Assembly (NCBI GenBank): GCA_949482135.1
Contig: CASYFC010000002.1
Span: forward strand, 1-64,000
Direction of reading: 5' to 3'
Source: an uncultured Clostridia bacterium
Lineage (GTDB): Bacteria > Bacillota > Clostridia > TANB77 > CAG-508
Length of the DNA stretch: 64,000 bases
In this document: one piece after another, positions 1 to 6,367 of the stretch
Position numbering within the stretch: position 1 is the first letter of the stretch
Layout of the letters: each line of letters begins with the position of its first letter
Translations under genes and position numbers: made by a program
Notes under the pieces: generated by a model
The model's input: only the letters and a program-made list of their open reading frames with translations
The model's database searches: none
Told to the model about the DNA's origin: nothing

Positions 1-19
1 AGTCCCATCTTCCACCCCA
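1..19 (+). tRNA. 3' end of tRNA-His, cut by window edge
   Basis: The first bases read as the end of a tRNA: T-stem strand CCCAT (4-8), acceptor strand CTTCCAC (9-15), an unpaired C (16) and an encoded CCA (17-19). A C at the discriminator position is the hallmark of bacterial tRNA-His, and a His-Gln tandem is common in Firmicutes, which fits the tRNA-Gln that follows 18 bp later. The anticodon lies outside the window, so the identity is an inference. Confidence 0.65.
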
Positions 20-37
20 CTAATTATATATATATAT

Positions 38-113
38 TGGGCTGTAGCCAAGCGGTAAGGCACCAGACTTTGACTCTGGCATTTCGGTAGTTCGAATCTA
101 CCCAGCCCAGCCA
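38..113 (+). tRNA. tRNA-Gln (TTG anticodon)
   Basis: The cloverleaf closes fully: acceptor TGGGCTG pairs with CAGCCCA (103-109), the anticodon arm CCAGA-CTTTGAC-TCTGG shows anticodon TTG, and the T-arm GGTAG-TTCGAAT-CTACC is perfect. The discriminator is G110 and CCA is encoded. Its 3' end is the attachment site of IME-1: the last 11 bases plus the following terminator hairpin recur at 7728. The tRNA stays intact after integration. Confidence 0.97.
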
Positions 114-163
114 AAAAAGACAGATTGAAAAATCTGTCTTTTTCTTTTGCCTCAAGGATTACA
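103..163. repeat. attL: left 61-bp direct repeat of IME-1
   Basis: These 61 bases (acceptor 3' strand of tRNA-Gln, CCA, then a hairpin with arms AAAGACAGATT / AATCTGTCTTT) are repeated exactly at 7728-7788. Identity stops at once on both sides (C versus T before, A versus C after). This is the structure expected of a tRNA-targeting tyrosine recombinase element. The hairpin inside the repeat also serves as the tRNA-Gln transcription terminator. Confidence 0.93.
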
Positions 164-298
164 AGAAATTTTGATACTAAAATGCTGAAAAATCTATAAG
201 AATAGAGAACTGTGGGCTGTATATGTTGATATTACTAGTTTTCATTGTTAAAATTTATTGTTTGTTTATATTAAATTTTATTCAATTGGGACTACGTG

Positions 299-311
299 GT
301 ACTACAAAAAT
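299..311. repeat. Candidate integrase arm-type site (left end of IME-1)
   Basis: The 13-mer GTACTACAAAAAT here recurs with one change as GTACTACGAAAAT at 7678-7690, close to the other att repeat. Short repeats near both ends of a tyrosine recombinase element are typical arm-binding sites. This copy sits within a larger inverted repeat, GGGACTAC (288-295) and GTAGTCCC (319-326). Confidence 0.4.
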
Positions 312-350
312 GAAAAATGTAGTCCCTTGATATATAAGGATTACAGAGTA

Positions 351-1322
351 TTATCGTTCAATATCGGAAAATTTTAAATTTTTATCTTTATTATTTAATA
401 ATAATGTTTCTTGTTGATTTTCTTCTTTCATTATTAAGTTGTTTTTGGCATAATATTGAGATACTTTATCAATTTCTTCTTCTTTAAATTTATTTAAAAC
501 TGATGTATAAGTATTTAATGTGACTTTTATATTAGTATGTCCCATTAATCTTTGAAGAACAACAGGAGGCATACCAGCTTCAATACATCTTGTTCCATAA
601 GTATGTCTTAAAATATGAGTAGATAAATTAGGTTTAAATATATTTAGATTATTACATATTCTTTTGAATATAGCATTTGCACCAGAATGATTTAAAGGGT
701 GATTTTTATAGAATAGTAAATTATAATTATTATTGTTATAGTTTGATAGTTGTTCTTTTATATAAGGAATCAAAAAATCAGGGATTGGTAAATCCCTGAT
801 TCCAGCTTCAGTTTTTGTTTTTTCTCCTATAATTGTATAACCGTATTTATCAGTTGTCATAGTTTTATTTATATGTAGAACATTGTTATTTAAGTCAAAG
901 TCATTTTTCTTTAAAGATAAAACTTCACTAATTCTTAATCCCATATACATTTGTATTAAAAATACATTTTTTAAAGGTTCTTTTTCTAATGATACACTCA
1001 TAAGATAAGAACTTAATTTTTTATGCTCATCAACAGTTAAAGATTCAATTTTTTTGGCACTTTTTTTACTTCGTGGCTTTATTACTAAATCACAAGGATT
1101 CTCATTTATAAACTTTCTTTTATAAGCTAAATCCATATTCTTTTCTATTAGTTGATAAGTATGATCTCTAGTAGAAGCACTATAATTGTCATTTAAGAAA
1201 TTTAAAAAGTTTTGAATATCTTTATAAGTTATATCTTGAATGTTTTTATTTCCTAAACCATAGTTTTCAATTCTTTTTATATCATAATCTAGTTTGTGAT
1301 ATTGAGCTTCTCCGATTGTATT
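351..1322 (-). pseudogene. Tyrosine integrase, N-terminally truncated
   Basis: This is a phage-type tyrosine recombinase. The catalytic domain is complete: the first Arg in YMGLRISE, the box HILRHTYGTR, and LMGHTNIKVTLNTY with the Tyr nucleophile. The frame stays open back to 1322, and the translated extra segment aligns with the core-binding domain of the intact 406-residue integrase at 55850-57070. A stop codon at 1323-1325 then ends the homology, so about 90 N-terminal residues (the arm-binding domain) are missing. No start codon exists between 1322 and the internal ATG at 1136, which has no clear ribosome binding site. If translated from 1136 it would give a 261-residue catalytic fragment. 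Confidence 0.85.
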
Positions 1323-1347
1323 TTAATAGCCACTCGGAGCTATATTT

Positions 1348-1367
1348 AGGGGGAAGAAATTTCCCCT
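1348..1367 (+). terminator. Orphan hairpin matching the end of the IME-2 long RNA
   Basis: The stem AGGGGGAA / TTTCCCCT closely resembles the hairpin that ends the long structured RNA of IME-2 (60931-60949). Both lie a few tens of bases upstream of the promoter of the three-hairpin RNA. I infer that IME-1 lost the body of that RNA in the same deletion that removed the integrase N-terminus. Confidence 0.5.
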
Positions 1368-1417
1368 AGTTCTAAAAAATAATTGTTTTTTATATAGATT
1401 TGTTTTATAATTAAATT

Positions 1418-1533
1418 GTAATTATTCTGAATTACTTGCAATAGTTCAGTTTAATTAATACATTATGAATTAAGGCATAATGTGTGAAACGTGGGAAAGT
1501 TCTTGTTCATTGGTTAACTGCCCACGTTTTTTT
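1418..1533 (+). ncRNA. Three-hairpin small RNA, IME-1 copy
   Basis: The promoter is near consensus: TTGTTT (1383-1388), 17 bp, TATAAT (1406-1411). Three hairpins follow: CTGAA/TTCAG (1427-1449, loop TTACTTGCAATA), ACATTATG/CATAATGT (1460-1483, loop AATTAAGG), and AAACGTGGG/CCCACGTTT (1487-1529) followed by a T-run, which is an intrinsic terminator. A homologue at 61003-61107 in IME-2 has the same three-hairpin order and near-identical loops, but its stems have different sequences. That pattern indicates selection on RNA structure. No ORF is evident. It ends about 200 bp before a Spo0A-C-type gene in both elements. Confidence 0.72.
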
Positions 1534-1587
1534 GTGCATAAATTTCACAATTTTGTGATTTTAATAAAAATTGTATATAAAAAAGTA

Positions 1588-1625
1588 AAAACAGTAGTAT
1601 TTTAGAAAAGAAATACTACTGTTTT
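1588..1625. other. 15-bp perfect inverted repeat
   Basis: Two perfect 15-base arms (1588-1602 and 1611-1625, core ACAGTAGTATTT) flank an 8-base loop. With A-runs on one side and T-runs on the other it could terminate transcription both ways, or be an operator for the Spo0A-C-type gene downstream. Just after it, AATATGCACAT (1632-1642) and AATGCACAT recur as short direct repeats, possibly protein binding sites. Confidence 0.5.
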
Positions 1626-1673
1626 GTAGCATAATATGCACATTTTGTTGCAAATAATGCACATATTGTATTT

Positions 1674-1702
1674 TTGAGTTATGTAAATTAACCTGCTATA
1701 CT
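1674..1702 (+). promoter_or_regulatory. Promoter of the Spo0A-C-type gene, with TATGTAAA in the spacer
   Basis: TTGAGT (1674-1679), a 17-bp spacer beginning TATGTAAATT, and TATACT (1697-1702) precede the gene at 1737. The same TATGTAAA word sits at nearly the same spacer position in promoters at 8152, 15428, 16848 and 32251. Confidence 0.55.
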
Positions 1703-1736
1703 TATATTATAATCTAGTTGAAAGGAAATTGTATTA

Positions 1737-2123
1737 ATGATAACTAAATATGATATTTCTACTAAAGATAAAGAAATGTCATATATTGAGTTTGTTGATA
1801 TGATACTTGATATACTAGGATTTAGAAAAAATAATGTAGGAACAAGATTTTTAAGAGAATTTGTAATTTATCTATATAAGAAGAATCCATTTGAAATAAT
1901 AATAAATAATGAAATAGAAGAATTTTTAAATGAAAGAAATATAACAGAGTTAACTGTAATTAATTTTATTAAAAGAATAAATTATGCAATTCAATATGCA
2001 GATAATACAAAAATGAAAGATAATTTTTTCAATATATTTCATACTCAATTCGATTCTTATTACTTAACACCGAAGACTTTTATTATTTTGATATTGAATG
2101 TATTGGAGAAAGATAAAAATTAA
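1737..2123 (+). CDS. Orphan Spo0A C-terminal-domain-like DNA-binding protein
   Basis: This 128-residue protein lacks a receiver domain. Residues about 20-95 resemble the Spo0A effector domain (Spo0A_C): an ILDILGF helix, a GTRFLREFVIYLY helix matching the G-Y-x-Y-L-R region of Spo0A, and a final IKRINYAIQYA helix like the Spo0A recognition region. Its start follows GAAAGGAAA with good spacing. It is probably a sequence-specific regulator of the element; targets are unknown. Two further members of the family lie in this window (5939 and 61329), and the position downstream of the three-hairpin RNA is conserved in both elements. Assignment is from motif reading only. Confidence 0.65.
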   Translation: MITKYDISTKDKEMSYIEFVDMILDILGFRKNNVGTRFLREFVIYLYKKNPFEIIINNEIEEFLNERNITELTVINFIKRINYAIQYADNTKMKDNFFNIFHTQFDSYYLTPKTFIILILNVLEKDKN

Positions 2124-2198
2124 TACATTTTGATAAAATTAACTTAATTGACAAGAATGACAATTGAATCATTAGTTATAAATGTGGTATAAAGCATA

Positions 2199-2225
2199 AA
2201 GCGTTATGAGAAATATATAATGCTT
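2199..2225 (+). promoter_or_regulatory. Leader hairpin shared with the gene at 4189
   Basis: AAGCGTT (2199-2205) pairs with AATGCTT (2219-2225, one G-U pair) in the untranslated leader of the secreted protein gene. A matching hairpin AAAGCGTTTC/GAAATGCTTT occurs at 4049-4080 before the second secreted protein gene, suggesting common post-transcriptional control or common descent. A likely promoter is TTGAAT (2164-2169) with TATAAA (2188-2193). Confidence 0.45.
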
Positions 2226-2332
2226 GTTACATTTACGAAATGGTTTAGTAAATTTTGTAAAATGTGACAGAACACAAAGAGAAGTTGCAAATGAAACCAA
2301 GAAATCAAAACAACAAAATGGAGGTAAACAAA

Positions 2333-2926
2333 ATGAAAATGACGAAACGGTTTTTTGCATTTTTGATGGCAGTTGCCATGTGTATGGGAATGATGTCTAT
2401 GTCGGCGTTTGCGGCTGAAGAATCGAAAGAAAACGTTGGAAACAATAAGGAAATGACTTTGCCAGAAGATGCGGTTATCCTGTATGAAGAAGATGGAGTT
2501 GTTTTTTACCAGTCTGAACAACAGCGTGCAGGAGAATTTATACCGTATTCCACGCGGAGCGGAGATGTGACTTACAATAGTGTTTTGCTTACCCAAAACG
2601 ATTCGGGTAGCTTTAAAGTTACAAATCCTAACCCTGGGGGCGCAATTTATGGTACTGTCAGAGCGGAATGTGATAACACAAGTGCAAACTCACAAATAAT
2701 AGTATCTTGTGGAAATCATATTAGAGGTGGATATGTATATGCTGTTCCAGCACATAATGATGAAAACGATGCGTATTTTTATATCCCGGATACTGCAAAA
2801 GCAAATACAGAAGTTTTAGTTAGGTATTTTGCAGTTGGAGGCTCATCTTCTAAACCGATGAGAATAAACTGTTGGGTTTATATAGATAAACCAGATATTG
2901 GAAAACATCAATATTGGGACAAATAA
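2333..2926 (+). CDS. Secreted cargo protein of unknown function
   Basis: I place the start at 2333, where TGGAGGT (2319-2325) is correctly spaced; the frame is open further upstream but without a ribosome binding site. The 197-residue product has a classical signal peptide: MKMTKR, a hydrophobic stretch, then SAFAAEE as the cleavage region. The rest is rich in Ser, Gly, Asn and Thr and looks like a beta-rich extracellular domain (GSFKVTNPNPGG, GGYVYAVPAHND). I do not recognise the family. Codons such as GCG, ATC and CTG are commoner than in its neighbours, suggesting an origin in a less AT-rich Firmicute. Confidence 0.75.
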   Translation: MKMTKRFFAFLMAVAMCMGMMSMSAFAAEESKENVGNNKEMTLPEDAVILYEEDGVVFYQSEQQRAGEFIPYSTRSGDVTYNSVLLTQNDSGSFKVTNPNPGGAIYGTVRAECDNTSANSQIIVSCGNHIRGGYVYAVPAHNDENDAYFYIPDTAKANTEVLVRYFAVGGSSSKPMRINCWVYIDKPDIGKHQYWDK

Positions 2927-2966
2927 TTACGTATTAACCAAGTAATGATAAAATCTCTTTGTGTTC

Positions 2967-3002
2967 AAACGCTATGGACAAGTTTGCTCATAGCGTTTTT
3001 TT
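2967..3002 (+). terminator. Intrinsic terminator of the secreted protein gene
   Basis: AAACGCTATG (2967-2976) pairs with CATAGCGTTT (2989-2998), followed by a T-run. Confidence 0.85.
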
Positions 3003-3003
3003 A

Positions 3004-3085
3004 TTTATTAGGAAAGTGCTCTGCACTTTCCTAATAAATAAAAGTTTACAATCATTTTTGCACACGATTTTGTTATACAAAATCG
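3004..3085. repeat. Two tandem perfect hairpins in the gap before 3250
   Basis: A 16-bp perfect inverted repeat with a 3-base loop (arms 3004-3019 and 3023-3038, core AGGAAAGTGC) is followed by CGATTTTG/CAAAATCG (3065-3085). No gene is convincing between 2927 and 3249. The tandem hairpins look like a small palindromic repeat unit or the debris of one. Confidence 0.5.
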
Positions 3086-3249
3086 GCGCAACGAACAAAT
3101 ATGTCGACAATTCAATAAAGTTTTGTCTTTTTCAGTTTAAATATTGTCCACTTTTGTTCTAAATATATGGAAATATGACATAAATGACAAAAATGTATAT
3201 TGAATATATAAAAATATAATGATAATATTATTTTATGGAGGCAAAGATT

Positions 3250-3909
3250 ATGAAAAAGAAATATACTATAATTATTATTATATTATTATTAGGACTTATT
3301 GGTTTTTATGTATATTATAATATGAAATATTCGTTAGAAAATATTTTAAAATTATTACCATTTGAATCAGAATTACCCAATAATGCCTATATAGAAGAGG
3401 AACATTTTGATAATGTATCAGAAAAAGTTGATTTAAAAGTGAAAACATATATAAAAGATAATATTGTATATATATATCAAGACGGTAAAGAACAACTATA
3501 TAATTTTAATAATGGAAAATTATTATTTATATTACATGCCTCAAAAGAAATTACATATTTTTCAATAGGAGAATTAGATAAAGAATATATATTGACAAAT
3601 GGTTTCAACTATGAAGGCTTAAAAGAATATACTAATCAATATAAATATTTAGGAAAAGAAAAAATTGATGATAAAATTTATATTAAATTTTCAATAACTG
3701 GAGATGATATAAAAGAGATATATTATTTGGATGTTGAAAATAAATATATATCTAAAATAGAAAATTATAGAATTGATAATAATGAATATAAATTAGAAAC
3801 TACAATAAATTATAAATATTTATATAATGTAGTCAAAGATGAAGATATTTTAAAATTTGATAGCGATAATTATCCGGACTACATAGTCCAAGGTGAAATA
3901 AACGAATAA
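3250..3909 (+). CDS. Membrane-anchored extracytoplasmic protein, unknown function
   Basis: The start at 3250 follows TGGAGGC; the in-frame ATG at 3235 overlaps that ribosome binding site and is less likely. The product is 219 residues: MKKKYT, one hydrophobic segment (IIIIILLLGLIGFYVYY) that acts as an anchor, then a Lys/Asp/Tyr-rich domain that should lie outside the membrane. No lipobox Cys is visible. The alternating beta-strand pattern (VDLKVKTYIKDNIVYIYQDG, ISKIENYRIDNNEYKL) recalls LolA-like or anti-sigma C-terminal folds, but no family can be assigned. Codon use is AT-rich, unlike the flanking secreted proteins. Confidence 0.7.
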   Translation: MKKKYTIIIIILLLGLIGFYVYYNMKYSLENILKLLPFESELPNNAYIEEEHFDNVSEKVDLKVKTYIKDNIVYIYQDGKEQLYNFNNGKLLFILHASKEITYFSIGELDKEYILTNGFNYEGLKEYTNQYKYLGKEKIDDKIYIKFSITGDDIKEIYYLDVENKYISKIENYRIDNNEYKLETTINYKYLYNVVKDEDILKFDSDNYPDYIVQGEINE

Positions 3910-3925
3910 TATAGTATTATAGTGT

Positions 3926-3963
3926 GGCATTACTAATTAATTTTTAGTAGTGCCTTTTATTTT
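3926..3963 (+). terminator. Intrinsic terminator after 3909
   Basis: GGCATTACTAA (3926-3936) pairs with TTAGTAGTGCC (3944-3954, one G-U), followed by TTTTATTTTA. Confidence 0.8.
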
Positions 3964-4015
3964 ACATATTTATATCTAAATAACAAAATAGACAAAACTG
4001 ACAAAAAGAATAATA

Positions 4016-4080
4016 TTGACTTAAATGAGATGTGGTACTATAATACACAAAGCGTTTCAATTTCTTTTTAGAAATGCTTT
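4016..4080 (+). promoter_or_regulatory. Promoter and leader hairpin of the 4189 gene
   Basis: TTGACT (4016-4021), a 17-bp spacer and TATAAT (4039-4044) form a strong promoter. Immediately downstream AAAGCGTTTC (4049-4058) pairs with GAAATGCTTT (4071-4080). The hairpin matches the one at 2199-2225 in sequence and position. The leader runs a further 110 bases to the start codon. Confidence 0.6.
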
Positions 4081-4188
4081 GAAAAGGTTATTTCTGTACG
4101 ATACAATTAAAATTGTTCTTATGGAATGACCAATTCTTGTTGCTGTTCAAATTTGAGAAATATTGCCGTTATTGAAAGGAGTATTAAC

Positions 4189-4580
4189 ATGAAAAAAATA
4201 TAAAACGGATTATGGCGGTATTTTTTGTATGTATAATGGTAATGGGACTTTCTGTGACTGCATTTGCAGCAGGAAGTAATCATTTTCCTTATACATCGTC
4301 AAAAAAATTGGAAACAAATGCCTCAAACTGGCAGACAATTGCATATTCAGATAATGGCTTCAACTGTAAGGTATATATTGAATGCAGTAATGGATATGTA
4401 ACGAGCAATAGTAATATTCGGATGCTTGGTGCAGATAGTCAAACAGTTTGGGAAGAAACTGGTGCACAGCCAGCCTCAGGTTCAAGAGTTTATGACTGTG
4501 GTTCTAATGTCTATACTATCCAGATAAAGAATCAGGTTGGAAAAGGTTATGCATGGGCAAGATACTATGGGGAACTTTAA
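4189..4580 (+). pseudogene. Secreted protein gene with a frameshift in the signal peptide
   Basis: A well-placed start (GAAAGGAG, then ATG at 4189) reads MKKI and hits TAA. Skipping two bases of the ATATA stretch at 4197-4202 gives an uninterrupted signal peptide (MKKIKRIM, then AVFFVCIMVMGLSVTAFAA) joined to a 100-residue secreted domain. Without the shift, translation would have to start at the internal ATG 4212, which has no ribosome binding site and loses the basic N-terminus. The mature part (GSNHFPYTSSKKLET to GYAWARYYGEL) is not a family I recognise. The shift could be a real mutation, a dinucleotide-slippage switch, or a sequencing error. Confidence 0.65.
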
Positions 4581-4631
4581 AAAATGTAAATAATAATAAC
4601 TAATTACTCAAATAAACAGCGACAGGAAAAT

Positions 4632-4664
4632 AAGGTGTTCGTTTTAGAACACCTTTATTTTTTA
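4632..4664 (+). terminator. Intrinsic terminator after the 4189 gene
   Basis: AAGGTGTTC and GAACACCTT flank a 6-base loop, followed by TATTTTTT. Confidence 0.9.
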
Positions 4665-4667
4665 TAA

Positions 4668-4701
4668 CGCTTATCTAAAATATGATACCGTTTATCTGAA
4701 A
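4668..4701. promoter_or_regulatory. Tandem direct-repeat operator for the LytTR regulator
   Basis: CGCTTATCTAAAA (4668-4680) and CGTTTATCTGAAA (4689-4701) are 13-mers with two mismatches, spaced exactly 21 bp apart, or two helical turns. LytTR proteins bind pairs of imperfect direct repeats with this spacing. The site ends about 14 bp before a poor -35 (CTTATT at 4715) paired with a perfect -10 TATAAT (4738-4743), as expected for an activator-dependent, self-regulated promoter. Confidence 0.65.
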
Positions 4702-4762
4702 ATAGCTAAAAAAACTTATTATGGTAAATTTCTATGCTATAATTTATAAAAGAGGTGAAAAG

Positions 4763-5227
4763 ATGAATATTAATATAAAAACTAATATATCAAATAAATT
4801 TAAAGAAATAATGATTTTTATAGAAGCACCAAAGTTATCTAAAGAAGTGCAAAATGTTGTTGACTATGTATCAGAGTTAAATTCATTACCTGCTCAAATT
4901 AGTGCAAATAAAAATAATGAGATATATTTTATTAATGTAAAAGATATAATATATTTTTTTAGTAAAGATAAATATAATTATATAAAAACAAATAAAGATG
5001 AGTATAGGATTAAATATAAATTATATGAACTAGAAGAGAAATTAGATAAAAGAAATTTTGTAAGAATTTCTAAATCTTGTATTATAAACATGAATCAAGT
5101 TAAATGTTTTGATACCAATATTCTTGGAACAATAAAAGTTAAAATGAAAGATGATACAGAAAATGTTGTTTCAAAGAGAAATGTATCATATATAATGAAA
5201 ATTTTAAATGAAAGGGGGAAAATATAA
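4763..5227 (+). CDS. LytTR-domain transcription regulator
   Basis: The start at 4763 follows AGAGGTGAAA. The 154-residue protein has a short N-terminal helical part and, from about residue 60, a LytTR DNA-binding domain: EIYFINVKDIIYFFSKDKYNYIKT, then LEEKLDKRNFVRISKSCIINMNQV. There is no receiver domain. It belongs to the small LytTR regulators that pair with a membrane protein, encoded here by the next gene, which overlaps it by one base (TAATG). The operator at 4668 suggests autoregulation. The regulated cargo is probably the pair itself or other genes of IME-1. Confidence 0.88.
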   Translation: MNINIKTNISNKFKEIMIFIEAPKLSKEVQNVVDYVSELNSLPAQISANKNNEIYFINVKDIIYFFSKDKYNYIKTNKDEYRIKYKLYELEEKLDKRNFVRISKSCIINMNQVKCFDTNILGTIKVKMKDDTENVVSKRNVSYIMKILNERGKI

Positions 5228-5907
5228 TGAAAGTAATTTTAAAAAAAGTAATTAGTATATTAATAATATTTATTATTTCAACAGTATTAATATATGTTAT
5301 GGTTACTGTTAATAGATTTTTTTATTGGTGCAATCAGAATCAAATAATATTATTTAATACTAGTATATCAGATGATTATATTTTAAATAGTGTTGATAAA
5401 AATAAAATAAATGAATTAGGAGAAAATATTAGAAATTATGCAGAATTACTAGAAGATAGTAAAGAAAATAAGAATTTAGAAGGAGATAATAGTTTTTATT
5501 TAGTTCAAAATGGAGAAAATTATGCTATATCAGAAATTTTTAATCCAATAGGATATTCTGTATGGAGTTATATGCAAAATGGATTATCTTCTATTTTTTC
5601 ATTATATATAGAATATTCAATTTTTGCAGGATTAGCAATATCAATTGCTTATTCTATAATTACAAGTAAAGGAATAAGTAATATATTAAAATTTGCATTT
5701 GGTTATTTTGGAGTGATACTAATAATTCCGCAGTTATATTTTTTCTCAATAGCACATAGTTTTGGTGGATTAGATGTATATAAAATTTGGAGTGTAAAAT
5801 TTTATATAGCTTATACTGTAATATTTATTATAACATTTATAATAAATTATGTAATAAGCTCTAGTATAACTAAAAAATTGAATAAAGCATTTGATAAAAA
5901 TAAATAG
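5227..5907 (+). CDS. Membrane partner of the LytTR regulator
   Basis: The ATG overlaps the LytTR stop codon by one base, indicating translational coupling. The 226-residue product has one N-terminal membrane segment (IISTVLIYVMVTV, residues 9-29), an extracellular loop of about 100 residues with many Asn and Glu, then three membrane segments (about 130-150, 155-178, 190-213). Small LytTR regulators are typically inhibited by membrane proteins encoded next door, such as the DUF3021 family; this protein is longer, and I cannot place it in that family. A sensor or inhibitor role is inferred from context. Confidence 0.75.
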   Translation: MKVILKKVISILIIFIISTVLIYVMVTVNRFFYWCNQNQIILFNTSISDDYILNSVDKNKINELGENIRNYAELLEDSKENKNLEGDNSFYLVQNGENYAISEIFNPIGYSVWSYMQNGLSSIFSLYIEYSIFAGLAISIAYSIITSKGISNILKFAFGYFGVILIIPQLYFFSIAHSFGGLDVYKIWSVKFYIAYTVIFIITFIINYVISSSITKKLNKAFDKNK

Positions 5908-5938
5908 TAGATCGTATAAAGAAAGGGGAGATATTTAT

Positions 5939-6328
5939 ATGATAACTGAAATAAAAAATATTAATAATAGAAGTTATATAAAAAATAGTATAAAAGAAGA
6001 ATTACAAGATTTAAAGTTTAATTTTGCTCATATTGGAACAATGTATTTATTTGATTCTATTTATTTTTTAAGTTCTAAAAATAAATATTATAAATTTAGT
6101 TTAGAAAGTGATGTATATCCTATAATTGCAAATAGATATGGAGATAATGCAAGAGCAATAAAAGGTTCTATTAGCTATGCAATTGATAAAATGATTGAAG
6201 AATGTGATGAAGAATATCTAATGAAATATCTTTATGAAGATGAATATATAAGTGATGAATTGATAAATACAAAAATTGGTCCTAAAAAGATAATTAGAGC
6301 TGTACTAAAAAGAATAAAAGAGTTATAA
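5939..6328 (+). CDS. Second orphan Spo0A-C-like protein of IME-1
   Basis: The start at 5939 follows GAAAGGGGAG; the in-frame ATG at 5891 overlaps the preceding gene and lacks a site. The 129-residue protein shows the Spo0A effector-domain pattern over residues 15-90: an amphipathic first helix, GTMYLFDSIYFLSSKN, then YPIIANRYGDNARAIKGSISYAIDKM, which parallels [24 protein letters not shown] of Spo0A. It has about 35 further residues rich in acidic and basic side chains. It follows the LytTR/membrane pair by 31 bp and may be co-transcribed with it. Targets are unknown. Confidence 0.65.
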   Translation: MITEIKNINNRSYIKNSIKEELQDLKFNFAHIGTMYLFDSIYFLSSKNKYYKFSLESDVYPIIANRYGDNARAIKGSISYAIDKMIEECDEEYLMKYLYEDEYISDELINTKIGPKKIIRAVLKRIKEL

Positions 6329-6341
6329 TATTAGAAAATAG

Positions 6342-6367
6342 AAGAACAGAAAATTATTTCTGTTCTT
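6342..6367. terminator. Bidirectional terminator between convergent genes
   Basis: AAGAACAGAAA and TTTCTGTTCTT form an 11-bp stem that overlaps the mobV stop region and separates it from the Spo0A-C-like gene. Confidence 0.7.

Noticed and set aside
1323-1380. Continuation of the IME-1 integrase in another frame
   Set aside because: The translated alternatives show no similarity to the intact integrase, so it is a truncation, not a simple frameshift.
2959-3162. 67-codon frame after the secreted protein gene
   Set aside because: It runs through a terminator and two hairpins and has no ribosome binding site.
4212-4580. Lactococcin-972-type bacteriocin
   Set aside because: Secreted and of similar size, but the family pattern of Gly/Trp/Tyr residues is not present.
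5227-5907. Typical DUF3021 partner of LytTR
   Set aside because: The length and the 100-residue extracellular loop do not fit that family; described only as a membrane partner.
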